Below are positions 28,984-40,687 of a DNA stretch of 64,000 nucleotides, in pieces. The position numbers and the translations under genes are program-made. Source of the stretch: Stutzerimonas stutzeri. GTDB lineage: Bacteria > Pseudomonadota > Gammaproteobacteria > Pseudomonadales > Pseudomonadaceae. The DNA is taken from positions 1 through 64,000 of the forward strand of contig NZ_JXXD01000048.1 of the NCBI RefSeq assembly GCF_000935215.1. The letters run 5' to 3'. Numbering within the stretch: the first letter of the stretch is position 1; every line of letters begins with the position of its first letter. The notes under the pieces were generated by a model. It was not told the DNA's origin. It made no database searches and saw only the letters and a list, made by a program, of their open reading frames with translations.

Positions 28984-30087
28984 ATGGCAGACCTGAAGAT
29001 CCACAACCTGAAGAAAGGCTTCGACGGCAACGACATCATCAAGGGCATAGACCTCGACATCCGCGACCGCGAATTCGTGGTCTTCGTCGGGCCCTCCGGC
29101 TGTGGCAAGTCCACTCTGCTGCGCCTGATCGCCGGGCTCGAGGAGGTCAGCAGCGGGCGGATCGAACTGGACGGGCGCGACATCACCGATGTCAGCCCGG
29201 CCAAGCGCGACCTGGCCATGGTGTTCCAGACCTACGCGCTGTATCCGCACATGACGGTGCGCAAGAACATGTCGTTCGCCCTGGATCTCGCCGGGGCGGA
29301 CAAGCAGGAGGTGGCGCGCAAGATCGAAGCCGCCGCGCGCACCCTGGAGCTGGAACCGCTGCTCGAACGCAAGCCGCGACAACTGTCCGGCGGCCAGCGC
29401 CAGCGCGTCGCCATTGGCCGCGCCATCGTGCGCAACCCCAAGGTCTTCCTGTTCGATGAGCCCCTGTCGAACCTCGATGCCGCGCTGCGCGTGCAGATGC
29501 GTCTGGAGCTGTCGCGCCTGCACCAGGAACTGCAGGCGACGATGATCTACGTGACCCATGACCAGGTCGAGGCCATAACCCTGGCCGACAAGGTGGTCGT
29601 GCTCAACGGCGGGCGAATCGAGCAGGTCGGCTCGCCCATGGAGCTTTATCACCAGCCGGCCAACCTCTTCGTCGCCGGCTTTCTCGGCACACCGAAGATG
29701 GGCTTTCTCAAGGGCCGCGCAAGCCGTGTCGAAGCCAGCGGCTGCGAAGTCGAGCTCGACGCCGGTTGCCGTCTGTTCCTGCCGGTGAGCGGCGCCACGC
29801 TGAAGACCGGCGATCCGGTCACCCTCGGCATCCGCCCGGAACACCTCAACCGTGGCAGCGAAGGCAACTGCCAGTTGACCGTGAAGGCCGACGTCAGCGA
29901 GCGGCTGGGCAGCGACACCTACTGCCACGTGGTCACCGGCAACGACGAGCAGCTGACCATGCGCATCCGCGGCGACTTCACCCCGCGCTATGGCGAGTCG
30001 CTGTCGCTGACATTGGAAGCCGACCATTGCCACCTCTTCGACAGCAATGGCGTTGCAGTCGGCCAGTCGCTGCAAAAGGCGGCCTGA
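28984..30087 (+). CDS. mtlK: Polyol ABC transporter ATP-binding protein MtlK
   Basis: ATPase of the MalK/UgpC type, 367 aa, that powers MtlFG. Walker A is GPSGCGKST (residues 36-44), the Q-loop lies in [14 protein letters not shown], the signature is [14 protein letters not shown], Walker B is [13 protein letters not shown], and the switch His is in YVTHDQVEA. The C-terminal third (from about 235) is a TOBE/OB-type regulatory domain with LGIRPEHL. In this family ATPases can serve more than one permease pair. A 105-bp gap separates it from mtlD. Confidence 0.94.
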   Translation: MADLKIHNLKKGFDGNDIIKGIDLDIRDREFVVFVGPSGCGKSTLLRLIAGLEEVSSGRIELDGRDITDVSPAKRDLAMVFQTYALYPHMTVRKNMSFALDLAGADKQEVARKIEAAARTLELEPLLERKPRQLSGGQRQRVAIGRAIVRNPKVFLFDEPLSNLDAALRVQMRLELSRLHQELQATMIYVTHDQVEAITLADKVVVLNGGRIEQVGSPMELYHQPANLFVAGFLGTPKMGFLKGRASRVEASGCEVELDAGCRLFLPVSGATLKTGDPVTLGIRPEHLNRGSEGNCQLTVKADVSERLGSDTYCHVVTGNDEQLTMRIRGDFTPRYGESLSLTLEADHCHLFDSNGVAVGQSLQKAA

Positions 30088-30192
30088 CCGACCCACAGCC
30101 ACCCGATCCCTGACTTACCGGCAGATCGCTGCGCCCGCAATGGCAGCGATCCGGCCCCGGCTTTTCCACATTCAAGCCCAGCGAGGCCCGAG

Positions 30193-31671
<1,479 letters not shown>

Positions 31672-31682
31672 CGGAGTGCGGC

Positions 31683-33206
31683 ATGTTTCTCGGGATCGAT
31701 TGCGGCACCCAGGGCACCAAGGCGCTGTTGCTCGACGCCAGCAACGGGCGCGTGCTCGGCCAAGGCTCGGCCGGTCACGATCTCATCAGCGGGCCCAATG
31801 GCCGGCGCGAGCAGGACACCGAGCAGTGGACCGCCGCCTTCGCCAGCGCCACCGCCGCGGCACTGGCCGAAGCCGGGGTCGACGGCGATGCCGTGCTGGG
31901 CATTGGTGTGTCTGGACAGCAGCATGGCTTGGTTACGCTCGATGCCGCGGGCCGCGTGTTGCGCCCGGCCAAGCTCTGGTGCGACACGGAGTCGACTACG
32001 GAGAATCAGCGCCTGCTCGACTGGCTGGGCGGTGAACAGGGTTCGCTGCAGCGCCTCGGTATCGTCATCGCACCGGGCTACACGGTGTCCAAGCTGCTGT
32101 GGATGAAGGAGCAGCATCCCGCGCTGTTCGCACGGATCGCCCATATCCTGCTGCCCCACGACTACCTCAATTACTGGCTGACCGGGCGTTGCGTAAGCGA
32201 ATACGGCGACGCCTCCGGCACCGGCTATCTCGATGTGCGCAACCGGCAGTGGGCGTTCGACATCCTGCGGTATGTCGATCCCAGCGGCCGTCTGGAGGCG
32301 GCGCTGCCCGAGCTGATTGAACCCCATCAGCCGGTCGGCCGGCTACGCCCCGAACTTGCCGTCCGGCTGGGCCTGAACTCCCAGGCCATCGTGGCGAGCG
32401 GCGGTGGCGACAACATGATGGGCGCCATCGGCACCGACAACATCCGCCCCGGCGCGATCACCATGAGCCTGGGAACCTCCGGCACACTCTACGCGTTCTC
32501 CGGGGAACCTCGGATCAGTCCGCAGCCATCAGTTGCGACGTTCTGCTCGTCCAGCGGGGGCTGGCTGCCGCTGATATGCACCATGAACCTGACCAACGCC
32601 AACGCGGCGATACGCGAACTGCTGGAGCTGGACCTTGATGCGTTCAACGCGCTGGTGGCGCAGGCGCCGATCGGCTGCGAAGGCGTCACGATGCTGCCGT
32701 TTCTCAACGGCGAGCGCGTCCCCGCCCTGCCCCAGGCCAGCGCCAGCCTGCACGGCCTGACCGCCGACAACCTGAGCCGCGCCAACCTCTGCCGCGCCGT
32801 GCTCGAAGGCGTGACCTTCGGCCTGCGCTATGGGCTGGATCTGCTACGCGAAAGCGGCATTCGCGGCGAGCGGATTCAGCTCATCGGCGGCGGCGCGAAG
32901 AACCCGCTGTGGCGGCAGATCGTAGCCGACATGATGGCGACGCCGGTGGTCTGCGCCCGCCACAGCGAAGCCGCGGCGCTGGGTGGCGCGATCCAGGCGG
33001 CGTGGTGCCATGCCAGGCAGCGCGACCCCGCGGCGAGCCTCGCTGAGCTGTGCCAGCGCTGTGTCAGCCTCGACGAGACCACGGCGGTCGCGCCTGACAC
33101 CGCCGCGGTTCTGGCCTACGGGCAGGCCTATCGGCGTTATCGGCAACTGGTAGCCAGCATCTACGGTCAGCAGACAGCACCGGACCTGACGCCGGTCACC
33201 TCTTGA
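31683..33206 (+). CDS. mtlY: Xylulokinase
   Basis: FGGY-family carbohydrate kinase, 507 aa, phosphorylating D-xylulose from arabitol oxidation. The N-terminal phosphate-binding block is MFLGIDCGTQGTKALLLD, followed by VSGQQHGLVTLD (substrate loop) and the C-terminal GGGAKNPLWRQIVADMM signature. I chose ATG 31683 because GGAG lies 6 bp upstream and the family N-terminus starts there; a GTG at 31668, overlapping the mtlD stop, is also in frame. It is the last gene of the operon and is followed by a strong terminator. Confidence 0.92.
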   Translation: MFLGIDCGTQGTKALLLDASNGRVLGQGSAGHDLISGPNGRREQDTEQWTAAFASATAAALAEAGVDGDAVLGIGVSGQQHGLVTLDAAGRVLRPAKLWCDTESTTENQRLLDWLGGEQGSLQRLGIVIAPGYTVSKLLWMKEQHPALFARIAHILLPHDYLNYWLTGRCVSEYGDASGTGYLDVRNRQWAFDILRYVDPSGRLEAALPELIEPHQPVGRLRPELAVRLGLNSQAIVASGGGDNMMGAIGTDNIRPGAITMSLGTSGTLYAFSGEPRISPQPSVATFCSSSGGWLPLICTMNLTNANAAIRELLELDLDAFNALVAQAPIGCEGVTMLPFLNGERVPALPQASASLHGLTADNLSRANLCRAVLEGVTFGLRYGLDLLRESGIRGERIQLIGGGAKNPLWRQIVADMMATPVVCARHSEAAALGGAIQAAWCHARQRDPAASLAELCQRCVSLDETTAVAPDTAAVLAYGQAYRRYRQLVASIYGQQTAPDLTPVTS

Positions 33207-33244
33207 TGCGCAGCGCTCGGTCGGCAGGCAAATAGCTCATAAAA

Positions 33245-33277
33245 AAAGGCAAAGCCACGGCGTGTGGCTTTGCCTTT
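33245..33277. terminator. Strong bidirectional terminator after mtlY
   Basis: A perfect 14-bp stem: AAAGGCAAAGCCAC (33245-33258) and GTGGCTTTGCCTTT (33264-33277) with a 5-base loop. The minus strand continues into a long T-run, so it serves the acyl-CoA dehydrogenase gene best, and mtlY from the other side. Confidence 0.9.
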
Positions 33278-33300
33278 GGTCCTGCGCCTGGGACGACGCC

Positions 33301-34527
<1,227 letters not shown>

Positions 34528-34627
34528 GGGCGACAACCTTCTGGCAGGTAATGTTTTGTAGTTTTGAATGCTAGAGGAGGCCTAGTGATTTATCTAAGCT
34601 ATTTTCCTCGTGTATAAACATTCATCA

Positions 34628-34642
34628 CCGATATATGATCGG
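34628..34642. promoter_or_regulatory. Candidate LysR operator in the divergent promoter
   Basis: CCGAT-ATATG-ATCGG is a perfect 5+5 inverted repeat 32 bp before the LysR start and about 100 bp from the acyl-CoA dehydrogenase start. Its size and place suit a LysR-type autoregulatory site. Confidence 0.55.
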
Positions 34643-34673
34643 CGAATTCCGATACACGCCGGAGAGCACAACA

Positions 34674-35585
34674 ATGAACCTGAACAAGGTCGATCTGAAT
34701 CTATTCATCGTCTTCGATGCCATCTACACCGAAGCGAATCTGACACGCGCCGGGCAGATCGTCGGCATCACCCAGCCCGCCGTTTCCAACGCCCTTGCCC
34801 GCCTGCGCGAGACCTTCAACGACCCGCTGTTCGTGCGCACCGCGCAGGGCATGGTGCCGACGCCAATGGCGCAGAACATCATCGGCGCGGTGCGCAATGC
34901 GCTGCAGCTGCTGCGGGTGTCGGTGCAGGAAAGCCGGACCTTCAGCCCGGCGCAGGCGAACAAGACCTTCCGCATCAGCATGACCGACCTCACCGAGGCG
35001 GTGATGCTGCCGCCGCTGTTCCAGCGCCTGCGCCGTCTGGCACCGAACGTGAAGATCGAGAGCATGCTGGCCAAGCGTCGCGAGACGACCAAGGAACTGG
35101 CTGCCGGCCGCCTGGATTTCGCCATGGATGCACCGCTCAATACCGACCCGCAGGTGCGCCACGTCAAGCTGCTGGAAGATCGCTACATCTGCGCCATGCG
35201 CCGCGGCCACCCGCTAGCCAAGGACAAGCTGACCCTGGAGCAGTACCTGTCGCTGTCGCACATCCATATTTCCAGCCGCCGCAGCGGGCTCGGTCTGGTG
35301 GATCTGGCGTTGGGCAAGATGGGTCTGCAGCGCAAGATCGCCCTGCGCTCACAGCACTACCTGATGGCGACCCAGGTGATCGACCAGACTGACATGGCGG
35401 TGACCGTTCCCGAGCGTTTCGCCCGGCGCCACAACCTGCACCAGGTCGATCTGCCGGTGGACATCATGCCGCTGGAAACCCACATCTACTGGCATGAAAG
35501 CACCGATCAGGACCCGGCCAACCGCTGGATGCGCGAGCAGATGATCGAGATCGCGCAGCAGGTCACCGCGCAGCAGGATCTCTGA
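34674..35585 (+). CDS. LysR-family transcriptional regulator (NodD-like branch)
   Basis: Regulator of 303 aa with an N-terminal winged helix: MNLNKVDLNLFIVFDAIYTEANLTRAGQ and the recognition helix TQPAVSNALARLRETFNDPLF, close to the NodD/LeuO-like branch. The effector domain covers about residues 95-300. GGAGAG lies 8 bp before the ATG. It is divergent from the acyl-CoA dehydrogenase, with a palindrome in the shared promoter, so that gene is the likely target. The inducer is unknown. Confidence 0.9.
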   Translation: MNLNKVDLNLFIVFDAIYTEANLTRAGQIVGITQPAVSNALARLRETFNDPLFVRTAQGMVPTPMAQNIIGAVRNALQLLRVSVQESRTFSPAQANKTFRISMTDLTEAVMLPPLFQRLRRLAPNVKIESMLAKRRETTKELAAGRLDFAMDAPLNTDPQVRHVKLLEDRYICAMRRGHPLAKDKLTLEQYLSLSHIHISSRRSGLGLVDLALGKMGLQRKIALRSQHYLMATQVIDQTDMAVTVPERFARRHNLHQVDLPVDIMPLETHIYWHESTDQDPANRWMREQMIEIAQQVTAQQDL

Positions 35586-35609
35586 CGCGCTGGCGGGTGA
35601 AAGCCCGCC

Positions 35610-36629
35610 TCAGGCGCTGTCGCGCATCACCACTTCGAAGCCCACATCGATACAACGCTCGGCAGGCTGCTGACCTCGCATCAGACTCAGCAGCATCTGC
35701 GCCGCCAGCTCGCCGATTTCGCCACGCCGGGTGCGCACGGTGCTCAGCGCCGGATGCATCCAGGCCGCCGCCGGCAGGTCGTTGAAACCGGCAATCGCCA
35801 GCCGCCCCGGCACGTCGAGCCCCAGCTGATGGGCACGAAACAGCGCCCCGAGGGCCAGGTCATCGTTGTTGAAGAACACCGCGTCGATCTGCGAATGCTG
35901 CGCCAGCAGCCGATCCAGCAGCTCCGCACCAAGCCCAATGGACGACAGCTGCGGCGTCAGCAGCTCCAGCGTCGGCTCATAGCGACCGGCCTGGCGCATG
36001 GCCTGACGGTAGCCTTCGGCGCGTTGCAGGGTCCGAGGGTCGAGCTGCGCCGCGGCGAAGGCGACGTGACGGTAGCCGCGCTCAAGCAGCGTGCGGGTCA
36101 TGGCCACGCCGGCTTCCAGCTGCGAGAAGCCTACGCAGTAGTCATCCGGCCGCTCGCTCAGCTCCATCAGGGTAACCATCGGTGCGGTGTAGTTGGCCAG
36201 CACTGCACGGGCGGCATCGCTGCGCTCGAACCCGGTGATCAGCAAGCCGGCCGGCTGATGCGCCAGATAGGCACGCAGCAGTCGTTCGTCCTCTTCGGGG
36301 CGATAGTGGCTGACGCCGATCATCATTTCGTAGCCCGCCGGCATCAGCACGCGCTGGATGGCCTCGACCGTGTCGACGAACACCGCGTTGGACAGCGAAG
36401 GAATGATCACCGCGACCAGATTGGAACGCGAACTGGCCAGGCTGCGCGCCGCCGGATGCGGCACGTAGCCGAGCGCCTTGACCGCCTGCTCGACACGCTC
36501 GCGCAGCGCGTCGGAAACCAGTTCCGGTTGCGACAGCGCGCGGGATGCCGACATCAGCGAGCAGCCGGCGCTACGTGCGACATCCGAGAGGGTTACCCGC
36601 TCGGCAGAGCGGCGTCGGCGTGTGGTCAT
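35610..36629 (-). CDS. gntR: LacI-family repressor, GntR-like
   Basis: LacI-type repressor, 339 aa. The N-terminal helix-turn-helix and hinge read VTLSDVARSAGCSLMSASRALSQP and LGYVPHPAARSLASSRSN; note Leu-Met-Ser in place of the more usual Val-Ser-Thr in the recognition helix. The sugar-binding domain follows. The sequence resembles gluconate repressors, and it is the last gene on the strand of a gluconokinase/TRAP operon, 58 bp after dctP. It probably binds the GntR-like site before the fusion gene (40259-40272), giving induction by gluconate or a related acid; that is inference. Confidence 0.85.
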   Translation of the reverse strand: MTTRRRRSAERVTLSDVARSAGCSLMSASRALSQPELVSDALRERVEQAVKALGYVPHPAARSLASSRSNLVAVIIPSLSNAVFVDTVEAIQRVLMPAGYEMMIGVSHYRPEEDERLLRAYLAHQPAGLLITGFERSDAARAVLANYTAPMVTLMELSERPDDYCVGFSQLEAGVAMTRTLLERGYRHVAFAAAQLDPRTLQRAEGYRQAMRQAGRYEPTLELLTPQLSSIGLGAELLDRLLAQHSQIDAVFFNNDDLALGALFRAHQLGLDVPGRLAIAGFNDLPAAAWMHPALSTVRTRRGEIGELAAQMLLSLMRGQQPAERCIDVGFEVVMRDSA

Positions 36630-36687
36630 GCGCGTTCCATTGGTCGAAAGCGGCGGATTCTAGCAGCGGGCATTCTGGGGGCGCCTC

Positions 36688-37704
36688 CTAAGGTGCGGCC
36701 TTTTCCACTTCGGCCTGCACCTGATCGAACAGGTCCTGGCCGACCGCATCGATCACCGTCTGGATCGCCGGCTGCGCCTGTTCGCGCATGCGCTGGATCT
36801 CCTCGGGACTGACCTCGTTGATCTGCATGCCGCGCTCCTTCAGCGCCGCCAACGCCTGACTGGCCTCGCGACGGGTGTCCTCGCGCTCGGCATCGCGTGC
36901 CTTTTCCGCGGCATCCATGAGGATGCCCTGCTCGGTCGCGGACAGCCCGTCCCACCAGCGCTTGGAAACCGTGACGATCCAGGGGCTGTAGACGTGATTG
37001 GTCACGCTCAGGTACTTCTGCACCTCATAGAACTTGGACGAGAGGATGGTGTTGTAGGGGTTTTCCTGGCCGTCGACCGCCTTGGTTTCCAGCGCGGTGA
37101 ACAGCTCGGAGAACGGCAGCGGCACCGCATTGGCGCCCATGCGCTTGAAGGTGTCGATGAAAACCGGATTTGGCATCACGCGCAGCTTGATGCCCTCGAA
37201 GTCCTCGAGCTTCTCGATCGGCCGCGCACTGTTGGTCACGTTACGAAAACCGTTCTCCCAGTACACCAGCCCGACCAGGCCCTTCTCTTCGAGTTTGTCC
37301 ATCACCTGCCTGCCTACCGGGCCGTCCAGTACCTGATCGGCCTGGCGCGGATCGGTGAACAGGAACGGCGTATCCCACACCGCCATCTCCTTGCTGATGC
37401 CGACCAGCGTCGCGGTCGAGCCGACCATCATTTCCTGCGCGCCGCCGATCAGTGCGTTCTGCATCTGGTCGTCCGAGCCGAGGCTGGCCGAACCAAAGGT
37501 ACGCACTTTCAGCTTGCCGTCCGAAGCCTTGGCCACCTCTTCGGCGAGCAGTTTCACTGCCCTGCCCTGGTTACTGTCTTCGTTGAGGCCGTAGCCGAAG
37601 CGGATCATGCGCGGGCGGATGTCGTCGGCGGCGTGGACCTGACCGAGGCCGAGTGTGCTGCCGAGCAATGCGGCAGTCAGGGTGCTGATGATGAGTCGTT
37701 TCAT
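36688..37704 (-). CDS. TRAP transporter substrate-binding protein, DctP family
   Basis: Periplasmic solute-binding protein, 338 aa. The signal peptide is MKRLIISTLTAALLGSTLGLGQVHAADD. The DctP fold shows IRFGYGLNEDSNQGRAVKLLAEEV, and LRVMPNPVFIDTFKRMGANAVPLPF, which holds the Arg that binds the ligand carboxylate. This branch is typical for sugar-acid ligands; with a gluconokinase in the same operon, gluconate or a similar aldonate is the likely ligand. It follows dctM after 60 bp and precedes gntR. Confidence 0.92.
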   Translation of the reverse strand: MKRLIISTLTAALLGSTLGLGQVHAADDIRPRMIRFGYGLNEDSNQGRAVKLLAEEVAKASDGKLKVRTFGSASLGSDDQMQNALIGGAQEMMVGSTATLVGISKEMAVWDTPFLFTDPRQADQVLDGPVGRQVMDKLEEKGLVGLVYWENGFRNVTNSARPIEKLEDFEGIKLRVMPNPVFIDTFKRMGANAVPLPFSELFTALETKAVDGQENPYNTILSSKFYEVQKYLSVTNHVYSPWIVTVSKRWWDGLSATEQGILMDAAEKARDAEREDTRREASQALAALKERGMQINEVSPEEIQRMREQAQPAIQTVIDAVGQDLFDQVQAEVEKAAP

Positions 37705-37764
37705 GGAGCGGTACCTTTTTTGTTGTTGGGCTGTTGGTGTGTCGTTGGGGTTGCACGACCGGCG

Positions 37765-39042
37765 TTACCGCAGCCAGGCCAGGGGTACGGTGATGATCGA
37801 GGGCACGGCTATGAGCAGCCCGACGATCACCAGGTAGACGAGGAAGAACGGCATCACGCCGCGCACCAGGGTTTCCATGCGCAACCGGCCGATGCCGCCG
37901 ACCACGTTGAGCACGGTGCCTACCGGCGGGGTGATCAGCCCGATGGAACCGATCAGCACGAACATCACGCCGAAATACACCGGATCGATGCCGGCCTTGA
38001 TCGCGATCGGCGCCAGCACCGGACCGAGGATCAGAATGGTCGGGGTCAGGTCCAGCACCATGCCGACGGCGATCATCAGCAGCATGATGGCGACCATCAG
38101 CAGCTTGGGGTCCTGCGCCAGCGGACCGAGCATCGCCGCGATCTCGTCGGGCAGCTGGGCCAGGGTGATCATGTACGCCGATACCGTCGCCGCGGCGCAG
38201 AGAAACATCACCGACGCCGTGGTGCGGCTGGCACGCGTGAGCACCTCGACCAGCCCGGCCCAGGTCAGTTCGCGATACAGCAGGGTCGACACCGCCAGCG
38301 CGTAGACGGCGGCGACCACCGCCGCTTCGGTCGGGGTGAACAGGCCGCCACGCAGCCCGCCAACGATGATCACCGGCAGCATCAGCGCGGCGGCGCCGTC
38401 GACCAGCACGCGACGGCGTTCGGCCGCTCTGGCCTTTTCCTGTTTCGGTTCATCGATCCGCCGGGCGATCAGCGTCCAGGCGACGATCAGGCCCATGCCC
38501 ATGATCAGCCCCGGCACCATGCCGGCGAGAAACAGCTGGCTGATCGACGTGCCGGTCACCACGCCGTAGATCACGAACGGCATCGACGGCGGAATGATCG
38601 GCGCGATAATCCCGCCCGCCGCCACCAGGCCCGACGACGAACTCAACGGGTAGCCGCGCTCGCGCATCATCGGCAGCAGCAGCGTCGCCAGCGCGGCGGT
38701 ATCGGCCAACGCCGAGCCGGACATGCTGGCCAGCAGCACCGAAGCGGCAATCGCCACGTAACCCAGGCCGCCACGCTTGTGACCGAAATAGGCCTGCGCC
38801 ATGGCGATGATGCGCCGCGAGATGCCTCCGGCATTCATCAGTTCGCCAGCAAGGATGAAGAACGGCACCGCCAGCAGCGGGAAGCTGTCAGCGCCGGCCT
38901 GAAGATTCTGAGCCAGCAGCTGCACGTCCCAGAAATCCAGGTACCACATCAGCACCGAGCCGGTGAGCAGCAGCGCGAAGGCGATGGGCATGCCAAGGGT
39001 CATGAAGCCCAGCAGCGATGAAAGGAAGACGACGACGGTCAT
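37765..39042 (-). CDS. TRAP transporter large permease, DctM family
   Basis: Large membrane subunit, 425 aa with about 12 helices, that carries out Na+-coupled uptake of the DctP-bound acid. Conserved family stretches include LLTGSVLMWYLDFWD near the N-terminus, AVPFFILAGELMNAGGISRR, SGSALADTAALATLLLPMM and IIAPIIPPSMPFVIYG. It normally pairs with a separate DctQ subunit; here DctQ is the C-terminal half of the preceding gene product, whose stop is 51 bp upstream. DctM and DctP follow the fusion gene in one operon. Confidence 0.93.
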   Translation of the reverse strand: MTVVVFLSSLLGFMTLGMPIAFALLLTGSVLMWYLDFWDVQLLAQNLQAGADSFPLLAVPFFILAGELMNAGGISRRIIAMAQAYFGHKRGGLGYVAIAASVLLASMSGSALADTAALATLLLPMMRERGYPLSSSSGLVAAGGIIAPIIPPSMPFVIYGVVTGTSISQLFLAGMVPGLIMGMGLIVAWTLIARRIDEPKQEKARAAERRRVLVDGAAALMLPVIIVGGLRGGLFTPTEAAVVAAVYALAVSTLLYRELTWAGLVEVLTRASRTTASVMFLCAAATVSAYMITLAQLPDEIAAMLGPLAQDPKLLMVAIMLLMIAVGMVLDLTPTILILGPVLAPIAIKAGIDPVYFGVMFVLIGSIGLITPPVGTVLNVVGGIGRLRMETLVRGVMPFFLVYLVIVGLLIAVPSIITVPLAWLR

Positions 39043-39093
39043 ACAAGGTCCTCGGTTGGGCAGTGCCCGTATTGTTCTGAATGCGGCGTCGCT

Positions 39094-40224
39094 TCAGTCC
39101 GCGGTGACATTCGCAGCGGCGGTGGCCGATGGCTGATCACGCCGCCAGACATTGACCAGCTGCACCAGCGCCAATACCGCCAGCGCGACCATGCTGGCGG
39201 CCACGGGCAACATCGCCAGGCCCAGCGGATACCCGACTACCGGGCTGTTGATGGTCCAGCCGAACTGCATCTGGTTCCAGCCGCCCCAGGCCGCCAGGCA
39301 GCTCGCAGCTGCCACCAGCAGCCAGCTGAGGGAGTCGACGACGCGGCGGAACAGCCGCGGGAAGCGGTCGCGCAGCATGGAAAAGCTCATCAGCTCGCCG
39401 CGGCGCATGCTCGAAGCGACACCGACGAACACCAGCCAGACGAACGCCAGCCGCGACAGCTCCTCAGCGCCGGTCCAGCCAGTGCCGAAGGCATAGCGCA
39501 GCACCACGCTGGAAAACACCACGATGACCATGAAGGCCATCAACGCGGCCATCAGCCAGTCGGTCAGGCGGTCGAAGTGCTGGGCGACCGTGCCGCTGTA
39601 GATCGGCTCGTTGGTCAAAGGTGGCGCCGTGGTAGCGCTATCAAACGGACGCGAGGAAAGATCGACCCGGGTTTCAATAAGCTCATCCAGACCGGCGCCC
39701 TGCATCCAATCGACGATGTGGCGCAGAACGTCTTCGCGGGGCTGGCTGGCATCCACGGTCAATACGCCGGGTTCGCCCTCGGGTGATTCGAGGGTGGCGA
39801 ACTGGCTGTCGACCAGGGAAATAGGCATGAAATGTCCCGGCCTGCCGCCGACGCGCTGCACGGCGGTTTCGTAATCGATGGCTAGATGGGCGAAACGCAG
39901 CTCCGGAACCGCACTGCGCAGCAACTCCCGGTAGCTGCGCTTGAGCGCCGAGCAAGCCAGCACGAAGCCGCTGCCTGCCGCTAAAGTGCGCTGCATTTCA
40001 GCGATCAGCGCGTGCAGCCACTCCACGCGGTCGGCATCGGACAGCGGCGTGCCGGCACGCATGCGCGCCACGTTCTCTGCCGGGTGAAAGTTGTCCGCTT
40101 CGATGTGCGGCAGGCCGAGCGCGTCGGCTACGGCGTGGCTGGTCTCGGTCTTGCCGGAACCGCTGACGCCCATGACGACCAGCACCGGAAGCGCGGAAGC
40201 CTTTGAGGTATGCACTGAAGGCAT
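39094..40224 (-). CDS. Gluconokinase fused to TRAP small permease subunit (GntK-DctQ)
   Basis: One continuous 376-aa frame with two proteins in it. Residues 14-178 are a gluconokinase of the GntK family: P-loop GVSGSGKTE (19-27), then IEADNFHPAENVARMRAGTPLSDADR, LACSALKRSYRELLR and GHFMPISLVDSQF. Residues 179-214 form a polar linker. Residues 217-365 are a DctQ-type four-helix subunit: FDRLTDWLMAALMAFMV, VLRYAFGTGWTGAEELSRLAFVWLVFVG and a final helix near 335-358. No stop or shift interrupts it. It is the first gene of the operon with dctM, dctP and gntR. The kinase would sit at the cytoplasmic face of the transporter, so the acid could be phosphorylated on entry. A start at 40224 follows a GntR-like operator. 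Confidence 0.92.
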   Translation of the reverse strand: MPSVHTSKASALPVLVVMGVSGSGKTETSHAVADALGLPHIEADNFHPAENVARMRAGTPLSDADRVEWLHALIAEMQRTLAAGSGFVLACSALKRSYRELLRSAVPELRFAHLAIDYETAVQRVGGRPGHFMPISLVDSQFATLESPEGEPGVLTVDASQPREDVLRHIVDWMQGAGLDELIETRVDLSSRPFDSATTAPPLTNEPIYSGTVAQHFDRLTDWLMAALMAFMVIVVFSSVVLRYAFGTGWTGAEELSRLAFVWLVFVGVASSMRRGELMSFSMLRDRFPRLFRRVVDSLSWLLVAAASCLAAWGGWNQMQFGWTINSPVVGYPLGLAMLPVAASMVALAVLALVQLVNVWRRDQPSATAAANVTAD

Positions 40225-40258
40225 GCGAGGAATCCATTATTTTGCTTGTTTGGCTGGA

Positions 40259-40272
40259 TGTTAGCGCTATCA
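40259..40272. promoter_or_regulatory. Candidate GntR operator
   Basis: TGTTAGCGCTATCA is a near-palindrome around AGCGCT, 35 bp before the gntK-dctQ ATG. It resembles the ATGTTA-centred operators known for LacI-type gluconate repressors. The gntR gene ends this operon, so autoregulation is likely. Confidence 0.55.
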
Positions 40273-40400
40273 CAGGACACGATAAAACTACCGCTCGTCG
40301 ACCAATAAGTCACAAAACGGCTGCATCGAAGCGCGATCCCGTTCGACATTCGCCGTGGCACGACTACAATCGCGCCCCAGTGCAATCAAGGACACCGAGC

Positions 40401-40679
40401 ATGCCCAAAGCCATGTGCCGCCACATTCTGGTCAAGACCGAGGCCGAAGCCGCGCAGCTGAAAAAGCGCATCGCCAATGGCGAGGCGTTCGACGTGCTGG
40501 CGCGCAAGTACTCGACCTGCCCGTCCGGCAAGAAAGGTGGCGATCTCGGCGAAGTGCGCCCCGGGCAGATGGTGCGCAGCATCGATCAGGTGATCTTCAA
40601 GAAGCCGCTGCGCGAGGTGCACGGTCCGGTGAAAAGCCAGTTCGGCTACCACCTGGTGCAGGTGTTCTACCGCGACTGA
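40401..40679 (+). CDS. ppiC: Peptidyl-prolyl cis-trans isomerase, parvulin type
   Basis: Single-domain cytoplasmic parvulin, 92 aa, the length of E. coli PpiC. Conserved parvulin segments are CRHILVKTEAEA, FDVLARKYSTCPSGKKGGDLGEVRPGQM and VKSQFGYHLVQVFYRD, including the catalytic-site Cys/His residues of the family. The start at 40401 matches MPKAMCRHILVK in relatives. It converges on zapE with only 8 bp between the stops and no visible terminator. Confidence 0.95.
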   Translation: MPKAMCRHILVKTEAEAAQLKKRIANGEAFDVLARKYSTCPSGKKGGDLGEVRPGQMVRSIDQVIFKKPLREVHGPVKSQFGYHLVQVFYRD

Positions 40680-40687
40680 GTTGGCGC

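Noticed and set aside
39629-39641. A second GntR-like half palindrome (GGTAGCGCTATCA)
   Set aside because: It lies inside the coding part of the gntK-dctQ linker and is probably chance, although an internal operator cannot be excluded.
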